Shown here: piece by piece, positions 16,638-27,220 of the stretch | How the letters are laid out: each line of letters starts with the position of its first letter | How positions within the stretch are numbered: position 1 is the stretch's first letter | Assembly: GCA_024401695.1 (NCBI GenBank) | Contig: JAKSKN010000001.1 | Location: 310,001-374,000, forward strand | Length of the DNA stretch: 64,000 nt | From: Bacteroidales bacterium | Lineage (GTDB): Bacteria; Bacteroidota; Bacteroidia; Bacteroidales; UBA932 | Reading direction: 5' to 3' | The notes under the pieces: model-generated | Told to the model about the DNA's origin: nothing | Database searches by the model: none | The model's input: the letters and a program-made list of their open reading frames with translations, nothing else | Translations under genes and position numbers: made by a program

Positions 16638-17553
16638 TCTTCTTTTTCTTCATTATCCTGACTCCGGCCTTGATTTCCTCAAAGCCTTCACCATAGACGC
16701 TGTTGGTCTGGGAGACTGACATGAATGCACTCGGATCGATATCCTTGACAGCCTTCGACAGAGAAGGGAACTGCTTCTGATTGATAATGATGAGAAGCAC
16801 GTTCTTATCCCTCTTCGTGTACCATCCCTGGGCTTTCAGCACGGTCACGCCGCGGTCCATCCTGGTGATGATGTAGTCTGCGATCTCTGCATATTTTTCC
16901 GAGAAGACCAGGAGCTGGTACGATGATTTCTTGCCACCGACCACCATATCGATCATCAGCGAGAAAGTGACAAGCTCGGCAAGACCGTAGCACATATCCG
17001 AGAAGCACTTTTCAGGAAGGAACAGCAGAAGGGAGCAGACGATGAGGTCTGATACGAGGAAAGCCGTGCTGAGCGATATCGGCCAGTATTTATTGACCAT
17101 AAGCGCCACTATATCGGTTCCTCCGGTACTGCCGCCGAAGCGGAGTACGAGGCCGATTCCCGTAGCCTCGAGCACACCTGCGATAATAGGGATAAGCACG
17201 GTCTCCTGCACGAAGAAGAACGATCCGTCGATGCAGTGAAGGACAGTGATTTTCTCAAGGACGCCCATCGCGACGGACGACATCACGATGCAGTATATGG
17301 TCTTGAAGCCGAACCCTATGCCCATTGCGACCACTGCAATGATCACAAGCAACGCATTCAGGACGAAATATGAATACTGTGCCTGAATGAATCCATTCGT
17401 GGCATATTGGATAACGGTGCAAAGACCCATCATACCGCCGGCGGACATCCCGTTCGGAATCATGAAGCCCTCCCACGCAAGGCCGAAGATAAAACAGGCC
17501 AGGGTGAGTATCAGATATTCCTTTATAAGTTTACCGGCTTTTGAAGTCAACAT
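16630..17553 (-). CDS. YitT-family membrane protein (first paralogue)
   Basis: This 307-residue protein has the same architecture as its downstream neighbour: DUF161 membrane repeats with GGSTGGTDIVALMVNKYW, then a C-terminal DUF2179 domain with GVTVLKAQGWYTKRDKNVLLIII. Its ATG at 17553 overlaps the leuS stop as TGATG, which suggests reinitiation; a GTG one codon upstream is less likely. The substrate is unknown. The tandem arrangement suggests the two may form a heteromer, which is an inference. Confidence 0.88.
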   Translation of the reverse strand: MLTSKAGKLIKEYLILTLACFIFGLAWEGFMIPNGMSAGGMMGLCTVIQYATNGFIQAQYSYFVLNALLVIIAVVAMGIGFGFKTIYCIVMSSVAMGVLEKITVLHCIDGSFFFVQETVLIPIIAGVLEATGIGLVLRFGGSTGGTDIVALMVNKYWPISLSTAFLVSDLIVCSLLLFLPEKCFSDMCYGLAELVTFSLMIDMVVGGKKSSYQLLVFSEKYAEIADYIITRMDRGVTVLKAQGWYTKRDKNVLLIIINQKQFPSLSKAVKDIDPSAFMSVSQTNSVYGEGFEEIKAGVRIMKKKKNE

Positions 17554-20282
17554 CACTTGAGCACTATATTGATGATTCTGCCTGGAACGACGATGACCTT
17601 GACGATGGTCTTTCCCTCTACGTACTTCGGGGTCTGCTCGTGGGCACGCACGGCAGCTTCGACGTCAGCGGGCGCAGCGCTCTTCGGCATATCGATGGTG
17701 AAACGCATCCTGCCATTGAACTGCACCGGATAGGTGACGTTGTCTTCAGCCGCAAAGGCAGCATTGAATTCAGGGAACCGGGCATAGGTGACGGTATCTT
17801 CGTGGCCGAGTCTGTGCCAGAGTTCCTCTGCGATATGAGGGGCAAACGGAGACAGAAGGACTACCAGCGGTTCGAGTATCTCTCTCTTGGAGCATCCGGC
17901 CGCGGTGAGATCGTTGACGGCTATCATAAACGCACTGATCGTGGTATTGTAAGAGAAGTTCTCGATATCGGCCTGTTCCTTGCCTATGAGCTTGTGCAGG
18001 ACCTTCAATTCTTCTGCAGAAGCCTTTTCGTCCGTCACAATCCATTCTTCACGGTCCCAGAACAGCCTCCAGAACTTCTTGAGGAAACGGTTCACGCCGT
18101 CAATTCCCTTGGTATCCCACGGCTTGCTCTGCTCGAGAGGTCCGAGGAACATCTCATACAGGCGAAGCGTATCAGCTCCGTAAGTGTCGCAGATGACATC
18201 AGGATTGACCACATTGAACATACTCTTGCTCATCTTCTCAACAGCCCATCCGCAGACATATTCACCATTTTCAAGGATGAACTCGGCATCGGCAAATTCA
18301 GGCCGCCAGGCCTTGAACGCCTCAAGGTCGAGCTTGTCATTGCGGACGATGTTGATATCGACGTGTATCTCGGTGGTGTCATAGTCTTTCTTGAGCCCGC
18401 AGGAAACGAACTTATTGGTGCCGACAATGCGATAGACAAAGTTTGAACGGCCCTGGATCATACCCTGGTTGATAAGTTTGCGGAACGGTTCGTCCTCGCA
18501 TATGTAGCCGAGGTCGAAGAGGAACTTGTTCCAGAAGCGCGAGTAGATGAGGTGTCCGGTGGCGTGTTCGGTACCGCCTATGTAGAGGTCGACGTCACGC
18601 CAGTATTCGTCGGCATCCCTGCTGACAAGCGCCTCTCCGTTATGGTTGTCCATATAGCGGAGATAATAGGCGGAGGACCCTGCGAAGCCAGGCATAGTGC
18701 TGGTCTCCAGCGGATATCCCTTGTAGGTCCAATCCTTTGCACGCGCAAGCGGAGCCTCACCGGTAGGCTTGTAGGAATCTATCTCCGGGAGTGTGAGAGG
18801 GAGGTCCTTCTCATCAACCGGATACGGGATGCCGTCCTTGTAGTAGATCGGGAACGGCTCACCCCAGTAGCGCTGACGTGAGAAGATGGCATCGCGAAGA
18901 CGATAGTTCGTCTTGCGGCGGCCGAGGCCGTGCGCCTCGACATAGTCCTTCGCGGTCTCGATGGCCTGCTTGACATCAAGTCCGTTCAGGAAGCCGGAGT
19001 TGCACATCTTTCCTTCCTTGGCGTCAAAGCTCTCTTCGGACACGTCGCAGCCCTCGATGATAGGCACGATAGGAAGGCCGAATTTCCTGGCGAAAGCATA
19101 GTCACGGCTGTCGTGTGCAGGCACCGCCATGATGGCGCCGGTGCCATATCCGGCAAGCACATATTCGGATATCCAGACAGGGACCTTCTCACCGGTCACG
19201 GGATTGATGCCGTATGAGCCGGAGAACACACCTGTGACGGTCTTGGTCTCGGCGATACGTTCGCGTTCCGTCTTTGTCTTGACATATTTGAGGTAGTTCT
19301 CAACCTCTTCCTTCTGCTCCGGGGTCGTAAGTTGTCCGACGAGGTCGCTTTCAGGGGCAAGAACCATAAAGGTCACACCATATATCGTGTCGACACGGGT
19401 CGTGAAGATGGTGACAGGCATCTCCCTGTCTCCGCAAATGGTGTTGAAGACCATTTCCGTACCTTCCGAGCGGCCTATCCAGTTGCGCTGCATCTCCTTG
19501 AGGGAGTCGGTCCAGTCCAGTTTCTCAAGGCTGTCCAGCAGGCGTCCTGCGTATGCCGACACACGCAGCTGCCACTGTGTCATCTTCTTCTGTTCTACAG
19601 GGAAGCCGCCGCGGACGCTCAAGCCGTCCTTGACCTCATCGTTTGCGAGGACGGTGCCGAGACCTTCGCACCAGTTGACGGAAGTCTCGCCCTGATACGC
19701 GATTCTGTATCGCATCAGGATATCTGATTTCTCCTTCTCGGAAGCCGCTTTCCAGGCAGCCGGGGTGATGTCCTCGTAGCCCTCGGTCTCAAAGCGGGCG
19801 ATGAGCTCGCTGATAGGACGGGCCTTGTCCTGTGCCGGGTCATACCAGCTGTCAAACATCTTCAGGAATGCCCACTGGGTCCATTTGTAAAATTCAGGGT
19901 CACAAGTGCGCACTTCCCTCTCCCAATCGTATGAAAAGCCAATGCGGTCCAGCTGCTGACGGTAACGGTTGATATTCGTCGTGGTCGTGACCTCAGGATG
20001 CTGGCCTGTCTGGATGGCATACTGCTCAGCTGGGAGGCCGAATGCGTCATAACCCATCGGATGCAGCACATTGAACCCCTTGAGACGCTTGTAGCGCGAA
20101 TAGATGTCGCTGGCAATGTAGCCGAGAGGATGGCCGACGTGAAGGCCTGCACCGGACGGATACGGGAACATATCCAGTACATAATACTTCGGTTTGGAAG
20201 CGTCTTCCTTAACTTTGAACGTCTTGTGCGAAGCCCAATACTCCTGCCACTTGCTTTCGATAGATTTAAAATCGTATTCCAT
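17553..20282 (-). CDS. leuS: Leucyl-tRNA synthetase
   Basis: Charges tRNA-Leu with leucine. The class I motif HVGH is at residues 48-51 and KMSKS near residue 680. The CP1 editing domain ([19 protein letters not shown] onward) and the C-terminal anticodon-binding region are present. The frame extends 20 codons upstream, but the family start [16 protein letters not shown] is at 20282, giving 909 residues. That ATG is 2 bases after the stop of the pseudo-peptidase gene, so leuS appears to be translated from a multicistronic message whose promoter lies before the SPOR gene. It is the only aminoacyl-tRNA synthetase in the window. Confidence 0.97.
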   Translation of the reverse strand: MEYDFKSIESKWQEYWASHKTFKVKEDASKPKYYVLDMFPYPSGAGLHVGHPLGYIASDIYSRYKRLKGFNVLHPMGYDAFGLPAEQYAIQTGQHPEVTTTTNINRYRQQLDRIGFSYDWEREVRTCDPEFYKWTQWAFLKMFDSWYDPAQDKARPISELIARFETEGYEDITPAAWKAASEKEKSDILMRYRIAYQGETSVNWCEGLGTVLANDEVKDGLSVRGGFPVEQKKMTQWQLRVSAYAGRLLDSLEKLDWTDSLKEMQRNWIGRSEGTEMVFNTICGDREMPVTIFTTRVDTIYGVTFMVLAPESDLVGQLTTPEQKEEVENYLKYVKTKTERERIAETKTVTGVFSGSYGINPVTGEKVPVWISEYVLAGYGTGAIMAVPAHDSRDYAFARKFGLPIVPIIEGCDVSEESFDAKEGKMCNSGFLNGLDVKQAIETAKDYVEAHGLGRRKTNYRLRDAIFSRQRYWGEPFPIYYKDGIPYPVDEKDLPLTLPEIDSYKPTGEAPLARAKDWTYKGYPLETSTMPGFAGSSAYYLRYMDNHNGEALVSRDADEYWRDVDLYIGGTEHATGHLIYSRFWNKFLFDLGYICEDEPFRKLINQGMIQGRSNFVYRIVGTNKFVSCGLKKDYDTTEIHVDINIVRNDKLDLEAFKAWRPEFADAEFILENGEYVCGWAVEKMSKSMFNVVNPDVICDTYGADTLRLYEMFLGPLEQSKPWDTKGIDGVNRFLKKFWRLFWDREEWIVTDEKASAEELKVLHKLIGKEQADIENFSYNTTISAFMIAVNDLTAAGCSKREILEPLVVLLSPFAPHIAEELWHRLGHEDTVTYARFPEFNAAFAAEDNVTYPVQFNGRMRFTIDMPKSAAPADVEAAVRAHEQTPKYVEGKTIVKVIVVPGRIINIVLK

Positions 20283-20284
20283 TT

Positions 20285-21616
20285 TTATCTTTTGTTTTTT
20301 CTCTTTTCCAATCTGAATTCCACGTATATCGACAACGAGCACTTGACTTTCTGCCCGCGGACCTTGGCCGGCTTCCAGTCAGGTGAAGCGTTCACGATGC
20401 GGAGCGCCTCCTCATCCAGGTCAGGGTCAACGCTTCGGGCAACCCTTGCGTCGCAGACCTTTCCTTTCTCGTCAATGACAAAGTCAACCTGAACACTGCC
20501 CTGAATACCCTCACGCAGCGCGTCCTCAGGGTATTTCAGGTAAACGTACACCCATCTGGAGAGGAAGGTCTTCGGATCCGGGGAGCCCAGGAAAAGCGGC
20601 TTGGTGTCACACTCGTGCCACGGCACGACTTCCCTGTCGAAGAGCCTCTTCTCAAGGATTTCCTCAGGTCTGAAAGCAAGCTTGCGGCCGTTGACCAGTT
20701 CGAGCGCCAGGTTGTAGATATATTCCATCTCACGCTCCATATCCTCGTACTGGATGATGGATGCGGTATCCTTGCTGCTGTTGTACTCCGGATACATGCC
20801 GGTGGTAAAAAATACCGACGGAATCTCCTTGTCATAGAAGCTTCTGTGGTCAGACATCACAGGCTCCCAAGCCACCACCTGGGGATGGATCGGCTGCAAT
20901 GTGCCTTTCATTGCGTCTATGACATTGTTGAGTTCAGCGTTCGATGCGGTATATGCATAGAAACCGTTGGAAGCGGTTCCGAGCATATCCAGGTTGATCA
21001 TCGCATCTATGTTTCCCACGTCATCGAAAGAGCGGTTTAGAAAATACCAGGAACCGGCGTTCAGCTCCAGGGATGAGCCGAAAGCAATGAGCAGCACGGA
21101 CCTCTTGAGCAGCACCTGATTCGTGGCGAGACGGCGGCCGAGCTCGATGAGCATTGCCAGACCGGAGGCATTGCCGTTGGCACCGTAATATGTGTGTTCG
21201 ACAGTCTCGCCATCGACCGTGGTACGGCCGGTGCCGAGGTTGTCAAGACGGGCGCCTATGACAATATATCTGTTTTTCTGATTTTTGTCATAACCGGGGA
21301 TATAACCGATGACATTACGGGATGTGAGCGTATCCCCTGACGGCTGTTTCATTCCGAAGAAATCCCCTTCGGAGCCGGACAGCACATCCACTCCGCAGGC
21401 TTTGAGCGCATCAGTGACATAGATCGCGGCCTCGCGTTCCCCCTCGGAGCCGGCCTTGCGTCCTTCCAGCGCAGCAGACGAAAGGAACCCTATATGCTCC
21501 TTGAAGCGGGTCACTGTCTCGCTTTCAAAGAGGTCAAGGTAGCTGTCATCCTTGTACTGCGCCTGAGCCTGGAAAGCTGTCAGCAGAAGGAGAGGCAGAA
21601 GGAGGATGCGCTTCAT
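20285..21616 (-). CDS. Inactive-looking M28 peptidase fused to a TonB C-terminal domain
   Basis: A 443-residue protein with a signal peptide ending near AQAQ (20). Residues about 30-310 have the M28 aminopeptidase fold, but the metal ligands are largely lost. The usual GAHYDH is GARLDN (Arg123), GADDNASG is GANGNASG (Gly148), and the EE pair before the GLxGS turn is Ser182-Leu183. Asp210 (NLDMLG) and His257 (SDHRSF) remain. Residues about 360-437 form a TonB_C domain ([33 protein letters not shown]). With three of five ligand positions changed, peptidase activity is unlikely; binding of peptide or peptidoglycan is an inference. It lies 2 bases after the SPOR gene and 2 before leuS. Confidence 0.8.
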   Translation of the reverse strand: MKRILLLPLLLLTAFQAQAQYKDDSYLDLFESETVTRFKEHIGFLSSAALEGRKAGSEGEREAAIYVTDALKACGVDVLSGSEGDFFGMKQPSGDTLTSRNVIGYIPGYDKNQKNRYIVIGARLDNLGTGRTTVDGETVEHTYYGANGNASGLAMLIELGRRLATNQVLLKRSVLLIAFGSSLELNAGSWYFLNRSFDDVGNIDAMINLDMLGTASNGFYAYTASNAELNNVIDAMKGTLQPIHPQVVAWEPVMSDHRSFYDKEIPSVFFTTGMYPEYNSSKDTASIIQYEDMEREMEYIYNLALELVNGRKLAFRPEEILEKRLFDREVVPWHECDTKPLFLGSPDPKTFLSRWVYVYLKYPEDALREGIQGSVQVDFVIDEKGKVCDARVARSVDPDLDEEALRIVNASPDWKPAKVRGQKVKCSLSIYVEFRLEKRKNKR

Positions 21617-21618
21617 AG

Positions 21619-22140
21619 TTATCGTTTAATGTCCAGGATCCAGACGTCTGCAGGGCAGAATTCCTCCTGCTTGATATTGACCAGCGACTCATAGACGTCC
21701 ACCAGTTTATCGGAAGGATTCAAGCCCACTGCCGTAAAGCCGTTCTTGTAGTTGATGAGAGTGGCATTGTAGCCCTTGTTCCTGGCGGCAGCGCAAAGCC
21801 TGTCAGCGTTTTCTTTAGTATAGAAAGAGCCTATGATGATGAAGTAGCGGTTGCCGAGGGTGCTCTTGACATCCTCGGAGACCTGGCGGCCTTCAAGTAT
21901 CGTGCTGTTGAGTTTTGCAAGCGAATCAAGTACGGCGAGGGAATCGGCCACACCTTTCTGCTGGACCGATTTCAGGGAATCGATGACCGCCTGTCTGGCG
22001 CCTTCCGCCTTTTCGACGAGCGCCCTTTTCGCCTCGATCTGGTCCGATGTCGGACGGCCTATGATCGAGCGCAGGAAATCACAACCGGTTACAAGAGTAA
22101 CCGCAAACGCGAAAACGAGTATTACAAGAGCCTTCTTCAT
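21619..22140 (-). CDS. SPOR-domain lipoprotein
   Basis: The 173-residue product has a lipobox with Cys20 (LVTGC). A charged, probably coiled helical stretch follows at about 35-90, then a C-terminal SPOR domain at about 97-170 (YFIIIGSFYTKENADRLCAAARNKG). SPOR domains bind glycan strands lacking stem peptides at division sites, so a cell-wall or septum role is likely. It is the first gene of a five-gene transcript with the pseudo-peptidase, leuS and two YitT genes. Its promoter is 7 bases upstream, back to back with that of the CapA-like gene. Confidence 0.85.
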   Translation of the reverse strand: MKKALVILVFAFAVTLVTGCDFLRSIIGRPTSDQIEAKRALVEKAEGARQAVIDSLKSVQQKGVADSLAVLDSLAKLNSTILEGRQVSEDVKSTLGNRYFIIIGSFYTKENADRLCAAARNKGYNATLINYKNGFTAVGLNPSDKLVDVYESLVNIKQEEFCPADVWILDIKR

Positions 22141-22147
22141 AGAAGTG

Positions 22148-22155
22148 CAAATTTA
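22148..22155 (-). promoter_or_regulatory. -7 element of the SPOR-leuS-YitT operon
   Basis: The minus strand reads TAAATTTG, 7 bases before the ATG at 22140. It faces away from the plus-strand element at 22166, forming a divergent pair only 10 bases apart. Confidence 0.6.
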
Positions 22156-22165
22156 ATAAAAGTTT

Positions 22166-22173
22166 TATATTTG
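22166..22173 (+). promoter_or_regulatory. -7 element of the CapA-like gene
   Basis: TATATTTG ends 9 bases before the ATG at 22183. This supports that ATG over the in-frame TTG at 22171, which falls inside the element. Confidence 0.6.
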
Positions 22174-22182
22174 CAGTCGATA

Positions 22183-23283
22183 ATGCGCAAGTCATTTTCC
22201 ATACTGGCACTTCTGCTTCTGGCCTTTTGCCCGAAGGCCTCGGCCCAGTGGCCGTCCGAGAATTACCGCGTTCCATTCCCGAAACCGATAAAGAACACAC
22301 CCGACACAGTCACGGTCTACATTATCGGCGACGTGATGATGCACTCCAAGCAATTCCCACGCGACCACAAGCTGTTCTTCAAAAATGTTGCCGGTCATAT
22401 GCGCGAGGCCGATATTTTCATCGCCAATATGGAATTCACGCTTGCCGGCCCGCCATACAGCGGCTACCCTGCCTTCTCCAGCCCCGAATACATCGCAGAC
22501 TATATGGCGGACGACTGCGGATGCGACGTGTTCCTGACGGCAAACAACCACGTTCTGGATAAAGGCTGCAAAGGTCTGGACAGGACTCTCGGCATATATG
22601 ACAGACTCTCGGAAAGTTTCGGCATCAGCTACACCGGTTGCGCCATCAACCAGAGCCAGCGTGACCTCAACTACCCGTTGATGCTCTCCAGGCACGGAAT
22701 CAATCTGGCGATCATAAACTGCACATACGGCAACAATCTCGGCCCCGACGCCGAATGGCCGGCCGTCAACAACCTTAAGGAGCCCGAAGTACACGATGCC
22801 TTCGAGAGGGCGAAAGAGCAAGGCGCAGACTTCATCATCGCAATCCCCCACTGGGGTGTCGAATACCAGCTCACGCATAGTGCATCCCAGGAGCGATGGG
22901 CACGATTCTTTGTCAACGAAGGCGCCGACGTGGTGGTTGGCGGCCACCCTCACGTCGTGCAGGACACCACCCATATCAAGGGTGTCCCGGTATTCTATTC
23001 CCTCGGCAACGCCGTATCCAATATGAGCATCATCAACAGCCGACTGGAACTGGCCGTAACCCTGCGTTTCGTACACGACGGCATCACCGGGAAGAAGACG
23101 ATGCTGGAGCCCCGGCTCGACTTCATGTGGTGCACCCTTCCGGGAATGCTGACAGACTCCTATGCAACCATCTATGTAAAAGAGTGGGCCAACCGCCGTG
23201 ACGATTGGCTCACTCCTTCAGATTTCGATAATATGATGGACACCTGGCGGCGCGTCAAGGCCGCCACAGGCATCGAGGATTAA
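22183..23283 (+). CDS. Secreted CapA/PgsA-type metallophosphatase
   Basis: A signal peptide (MRKSFSIL to ASAQ) precedes a calcineurin-like CapA fold of about 340 residues. Metal-site motifs appear in order: GDVMMH, NMEFTL, TANNHVLDKG, IPHWGVEY and GGHPHVVQ. CapA-family proteins take part in poly-gamma-glutamate synthesis or act as phosphodiesterases; no capB, capC or capE partner lies here, so the polymer role is not supported. The start at 22183 (366 residues) is set by the -7 element. The stop at 23283 directly abuts the end of the convergent TPR gene at 23284. Confidence 0.85.
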   Translation: MRKSFSILALLLLAFCPKASAQWPSENYRVPFPKPIKNTPDTVTVYIIGDVMMHSKQFPRDHKLFFKNVAGHMREADIFIANMEFTLAGPPYSGYPAFSSPEYIADYMADDCGCDVFLTANNHVLDKGCKGLDRTLGIYDRLSESFGISYTGCAINQSQRDLNYPLMLSRHGINLAIINCTYGNNLGPDAEWPAVNNLKEPEVHDAFERAKEQGADFIIAIPHWGVEYQLTHSASQERWARFFVNEGADVVVGGHPHVVQDTTHIKGVPVFYSLGNAVSNMSIINSRLELAVTLRFVHDGITGKKTMLEPRLDFMWCTLPGMLTDSYATIYVKEWANRRDDWLTPSDFDNMMDTWRRVKAATGIED

Positions 23284-24588
23284 CTATTTTCCAGAATACT
23301 TGTTGTATTTCTCAAGATACTCAGGACTTTCGTCGCGGAAGCGGAAGCAGGCATTCTTCAGGTACTCTGCAATACCAGCCTTCAGATTGTCGCTGGTGGT
23401 AACTTCATAAGCCTTCTCGAACGGAGCGATGCAAGCCTTGAGGCTCTTCTCGAAGTCAACCATCAATGCACGATACTTGGCGTCATCCAATTCAGCATTT
23501 GCCTTCTCCTGGATGTCAACTGCGTTGTCGTAGTAGAGAATACCAAGGCCGATATACCCGCGCTCGTAGCTAGGGTCGATCTCACCGCACTTTGTGTATG
23601 CTGCGATAGCCTCGTCAATCTGGCCGAGCTGCTTGTGGATGTCACCTTCAACATTGTAGAGAGAAGGGTTGTTCGGCTCGTTCTTCTTGGCATCATCGAG
23701 AAGCGTGAAGAGACGGTTGGAGTCCTCGCCGCTTTCGAGATAATAGTTGATGAGGCCGATGAGGATGCCCTGGCTCTGAGGGAACTTCTGGAAACCGGTC
23801 TCGAGATAGCTCTTTGCCTCAGGAAGGTTACCTTCTTCCTTTGCAATGGTTGAGAGCTTTGCATAGATGTCACCCATATCGCCTACATAGTTGTAGTCGG
23901 CGCATTTCTTGAAGATTTCCTTTGCACGGGCATAATCCTTTCCCCTGAAAGCGGTGAAACCGGCGTTGTAAAGCGTATTGGTGTCAAGCTGGCTGAGAGG
24001 GGCTGAGCCTACTGCATTGAATGCCTTTTCAAAAAGCTTTGATGAAAGGGCGTTGTCCTGCAATGTGTAAGCAGTATATGCGTCATCCACATAGCTGGTG
24101 CCGATCTTCTGGAGAGCGTCCTTGATCTCCTTTGACTTCTGGCCGTTAGGATCAAGCTCGTTGGCCTTCTTGAAAGCGTCCAGCGCCTTGTCGAGAGCAT
24201 CAGGGATGATAGGTGAAACCACCTGTATCAAAGCGACCTGGCCCGCCTGGTTGACGAAAACGTTCTTGTTGGAATAGGAGAGCTTGCGCATAGGCTTGCC
24301 GTCAAGGATGACCTGCTCTTCGGTAGCCGGCTTTTCAGCGCCGCCAAGGAGCATCATCTCCTGCTCGGTCATACCGACCCATACGTTTCCTGCAGGTGCA
24401 GCATAGGCATCAAGAAGCGCCTGACCATACTTGAGCCAGGTTGCCATCTTGGTATTCTGCTTAGGATTTTCAGCCGCTGCCGCAGCTTTCTCAAGTGCAG
24501 ACTTTGCAGCTGCAACACTCTTTGCGTTCTGGGCGTTTGCCACCTGCAGAGAAGCGGCGAGAGCCAAAACTAAAAAGATTCTTTTCAT
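23284..24588 (-). CDS. Secreted TPR-repeat protein
   Basis: A signal peptide ending at ANAQ (20) is followed by some 410 residues of helical repeats. Clear TPR units include AGFTAFRGKDYARAKEIFKKC, EGNLPEAKSYLETGFQKFP and LGQIDEAIAAYTKCGEIDPSYERGYIGLGILYYD. It is predicted to be a periplasmic scaffold; similar proteins are common in Bacteroidota and uncharacterised. It starts 30 bases after gyrA and may be read through from it, since no terminator is seen in the gap. Confidence 0.8.
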   Translation of the reverse strand: MKRIFLVLALAASLQVANAQNAKSVAAAKSALEKAAAAAENPKQNTKMATWLKYGQALLDAYAAPAGNVWVGMTEQEMMLLGGAEKPATEEQVILDGKPMRKLSYSNKNVFVNQAGQVALIQVVSPIIPDALDKALDAFKKANELDPNGQKSKEIKDALQKIGTSYVDDAYTAYTLQDNALSSKLFEKAFNAVGSAPLSQLDTNTLYNAGFTAFRGKDYARAKEIFKKCADYNYVGDMGDIYAKLSTIAKEEGNLPEAKSYLETGFQKFPQSQGILIGLINYYLESGEDSNRLFTLLDDAKKNEPNNPSLYNVEGDIHKQLGQIDEAIAAYTKCGEIDPSYERGYIGLGILYYDNAVDIQEKANAELDDAKYRALMVDFEKSLKACIAPFEKAYEVTTSDNLKAGIAEYLKNACFRFRDESPEYLEKYNKYSGK

Positions 24589-24618
24589 AATGTTTTCTTT
24601 AGATTATTGTTAATAATT

Positions 24619-27126
24619 TTACTCTGTCACGGTCTCAGCTGCCTCCTCATCCTCATCTTCAGCCTTTGCCACCGGCGATACGGCTGCGATTGAGTCTCCC
24701 TCACGGATATTGATGAGCTTGACGCCCTGAGTTGCACGGCCGGCGACCCTGATGTCCTCAACGGTCATACGGATTGTAAGTCCTGACTTGGTTATGATCA
24801 TAAGGTCGTTATCCTCCGTTACGTTCTTTATTGCAACAAGCGGGCCAGTCTTGTCGGTGATGTTGATCGTCTTCACACCCTTGGCACCTCTTGATGTCAG
24901 CCTGTACTCATCGGTATCGGAACGCTTGCCATAACCGTTCTCACTGACTACCAATACAGTATGAGCAGCGGCATCCTCTGTGTTCACATCGCAGGCGATA
25001 GCTCCGATGACCTCGTCATCGTCCTCGATATTTATTCCGCGCACACCGGAGGAATTGCGTCCGAGAGCACGGACCTCCTCCTCGTTGAAGCGGCAGCAGC
25101 GTCCGTTGCGGGCCGCGATCATAATCTCGTGCGTGCCGTCGGTAAGGAGGGCGTCGAGGAGTTCGTCTCCCTCGCGGATATTGATGGCTATGATACCCTT
25201 GTTACGGCTGCGCCTGTTGGAATATTCCGTAAGATTGGTCTTCTTTATCACACCGCGCTTGGTGATGAGGGTTACGAAATGGCTGTCGGTATATTCCTGA
25301 TCTTCAATGCTTCTGGCGTTGAGATACGTCTTTATGCAATCCTCGGACTCGATCGAGAGGAGATTCTGCACGGCACGCCCCTTGGATGTACGTGAGCCTT
25401 CAGGAAGTTCGAACACCTTGAGTCTGTAGCACATGCCCTTGTCGGTGAAGAAAAGCATCGTCGAGTGCATATTGGCGACATAGATGTGTTCGATGAAGTC
25501 CTCGTCGCGTGTTGCGCTGGCCTTCTTACCCACACCGCCACGTGCCTGGGTATGGAACTCGGCAAGCGGAGTGCGCTTGATGTAGCCCAGATGCGATATG
25601 GTGATGACGACGTCTTCGTCGGCATAGAAGTCTTCAGGGTTGAACTCCTCGGCGCTGAGGGTGATCTCGGAGCGGCGGGGATCGCCGAACTTCTCCTTGA
25701 GGTCACGGCATTCCTGCTTGACTATCTCGAGCTGTTCGTGGTCGCTGGCGAGGATCTCAAGACAGCGGGCGATGAATTTCTCAAGGTCGGAATATTCCGC
25801 CTGGAGCTTGTCCTTTTCGAGGCCTGTGAGCTGGCGCAGACGCATCTCGACGATTGCGGCCGCCTGGATGTCATCGAAACCGAAGGTGCTCATAAGTGTC
25901 GCCTTGGCATCGTCTACGGTCTTGGAAGCCTTGATGATCGCAATGATTTCGTCGATCACGTCGATCGCCTTGAGAAGGCCTTCAAGGATATGGGCGCGCT
26001 TCTGAGCCTTGTCAAGTTCGAACTTCGTCCTGCGGACCACGACTTCGTGGCGGAATTCCACGAACACCTCAAGCATTTCCTTGAGCGAGAGGGTGCGGGG
26101 GCGTCCCTTCACGAGGGCGACGTTGTTTATTGCAAAGCTGCTCTGAAGCGGAGTGAACTTGAAAAGAGTGTTGAGGACGACATTCGCATTGGCTTCCTTC
26201 TTGACGAGGAACTCGATGCGGATACCGTCGCGGTTGGTAAGTTCGCGTATCTCGGAGATGCCTTCGATCTTCTTGTCACGGACCATCTCGCTGATTCGTG
26301 CGAGCATCTCGGCCTTGTTGACCATATACGGGACTTCGGTGACGACGATGGTCTCGCGGCCGTTCTCAGACTCCTCGATGTCAGCCTTGGCGCGGATCAC
26401 GACACGGCCGCGGCCGGTCGTATACGCATCGATGATGCCCTGGCGGCCCATGATGATGCCTCCGGTCGGGAAGTCAGGTCCCTTGATATATTCCATCAGG
26501 CCATCCACCGTGATGTCAGGATTGTCGATGTAGGCGCAGATCGCGTCACAGCACTCACCGAGATTGTGAGGAGCCATATTGGTGGCCATACCCACGGCAA
26601 TACCGCTGGAGCCGTTGAGCAGCAGGAGCGGAGCCTTTGTAGGAAGCACGGTAGGTTCTTCGATGGAGTCATCGAAGTTGAGCATCATATCGACAGTATT
26701 CTTGTCGAGATCCCCGAGGACCTCTTCCGTGAGCTTTTCAAGCTTGGCTTCAGTGTATCGCATCGCAGCGACAGGGTCACCGTCCATGGATCCGAAGTTA
26801 CCCTGGCCATATACAAGCGGATAGCGCTGGTTCCAGTTCTGGGCGAGGCGCGCCATCGCGTCATAGACGCTGGAGTCGCCGTGCGGATGGAACTTACCGA
26901 GCACCTCACCGACGATACGGGCCGACTTCTTGGTCTGTCCGCCGTAGTTAAGGCCGAGCCCCTGCATTCCGAACAGGACGCGGCGCTGTACCGGTTTAAG
27001 GCCGTCACGCGCATCCGGCAACGCTCTGGAAACAATGACCGACATCGAATAGTCGATGTAGGCGGTTCTCATCTCATGGTCTATTTCAACGGGTTCGATA
27101 AAGCCGATTTTTGCTTCTTCTTCCAT
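24619..27126 (-). CDS. gyrA: DNA gyrase subunit A
   Basis: The breakage-reunion subunit of gyrase, introducing negative supercoils with GyrB. The 835 residues include the N-terminal winged-helix/tower region with the catalytic Tyr in [13 protein letters not shown]. The C-terminal pinwheel carries the GyrA box QARGGVGK, which separates it from ParC. The quinolone region reads GDSSVYD, with Ser and Asp at the positions equivalent to E. coli Ser83 and Asp87, that is, the susceptible type. gyrB is not adjacent. A -7 element lies 38 bases upstream, divergent from the Clp_N gene. Confidence 0.97.
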   Translation of the reverse strand: MEEEAKIGFIEPVEIDHEMRTAYIDYSMSVIVSRALPDARDGLKPVQRRVLFGMQGLGLNYGGQTKKSARIVGEVLGKFHPHGDSSVYDAMARLAQNWNQRYPLVYGQGNFGSMDGDPVAAMRYTEAKLEKLTEEVLGDLDKNTVDMMLNFDDSIEEPTVLPTKAPLLLLNGSSGIAVGMATNMAPHNLGECCDAICAYIDNPDITVDGLMEYIKGPDFPTGGIIMGRQGIIDAYTTGRGRVVIRAKADIEESENGRETIVVTEVPYMVNKAEMLARISEMVRDKKIEGISEIRELTNRDGIRIEFLVKKEANANVVLNTLFKFTPLQSSFAINNVALVKGRPRTLSLKEMLEVFVEFRHEVVVRRTKFELDKAQKRAHILEGLLKAIDVIDEIIAIIKASKTVDDAKATLMSTFGFDDIQAAAIVEMRLRQLTGLEKDKLQAEYSDLEKFIARCLEILASDHEQLEIVKQECRDLKEKFGDPRRSEITLSAEEFNPEDFYADEDVVITISHLGYIKRTPLAEFHTQARGGVGKKASATRDEDFIEHIYVANMHSTMLFFTDKGMCYRLKVFELPEGSRTSKGRAVQNLLSIESEDCIKTYLNARSIEDQEYTDSHFVTLITKRGVIKKTNLTEYSNRRSRNKGIIAINIREGDELLDALLTDGTHEIMIAARNGRCCRFNEEEVRALGRNSSGVRGINIEDDDEVIGAIACDVNTEDAAAHTVLVVSENGYGKRSDTDEYRLTSRGAKGVKTINITDKTGPLVAIKNVTEDNDLMIITKSGLTIRMTVEDIRVAGRATQGVKLINIREGDSIAAVSPVAKAEDEDEEAAETVTE

Positions 27127-27164
27127 AAAAAATTATCTCGTGAATACTTGTTCTTATAAACGTG

Positions 27165-27172
27165 CAAATTTA
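27165..27172 (-). promoter_or_regulatory. -7 element of gyrA
   Basis: The minus strand reads TAAATTTG, 38 bases before the gyrA ATG. This is the longest predicted leader among the promoters called in this window. It is paired divergently with the element at 27196. Confidence 0.5.
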
Positions 27173-27195
27173 AGCAAAATTTCCGATTATTTTGC

Positions 27196-27203
27196 TATTT
27201 TTG
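27196..27203 (+). promoter_or_regulatory. -7 element of the Clp_N-esterase pair
   Basis: TATTTTTG matches TAnnTTTG and ends 17 bases before the ATG at 27221. Confidence 0.55.
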
Positions 27204-27220
27204 TATAGATAATTCCTTCT

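Noticed and set aside
24619-27126. Quinolone-resistance change in gyrA
   Set aside because: The region reads GDSSVYD, with Ser and Asp at the two key positions, so no resistance allele is indicated.
25465-27159. A 564-codon plus-strand open frame opposite gyrA
   Set aside because: It is exactly antisense to a well-conserved gyrA, has no recognisable domain, and is explained by the G/C-rich third codon positions of gyrA.
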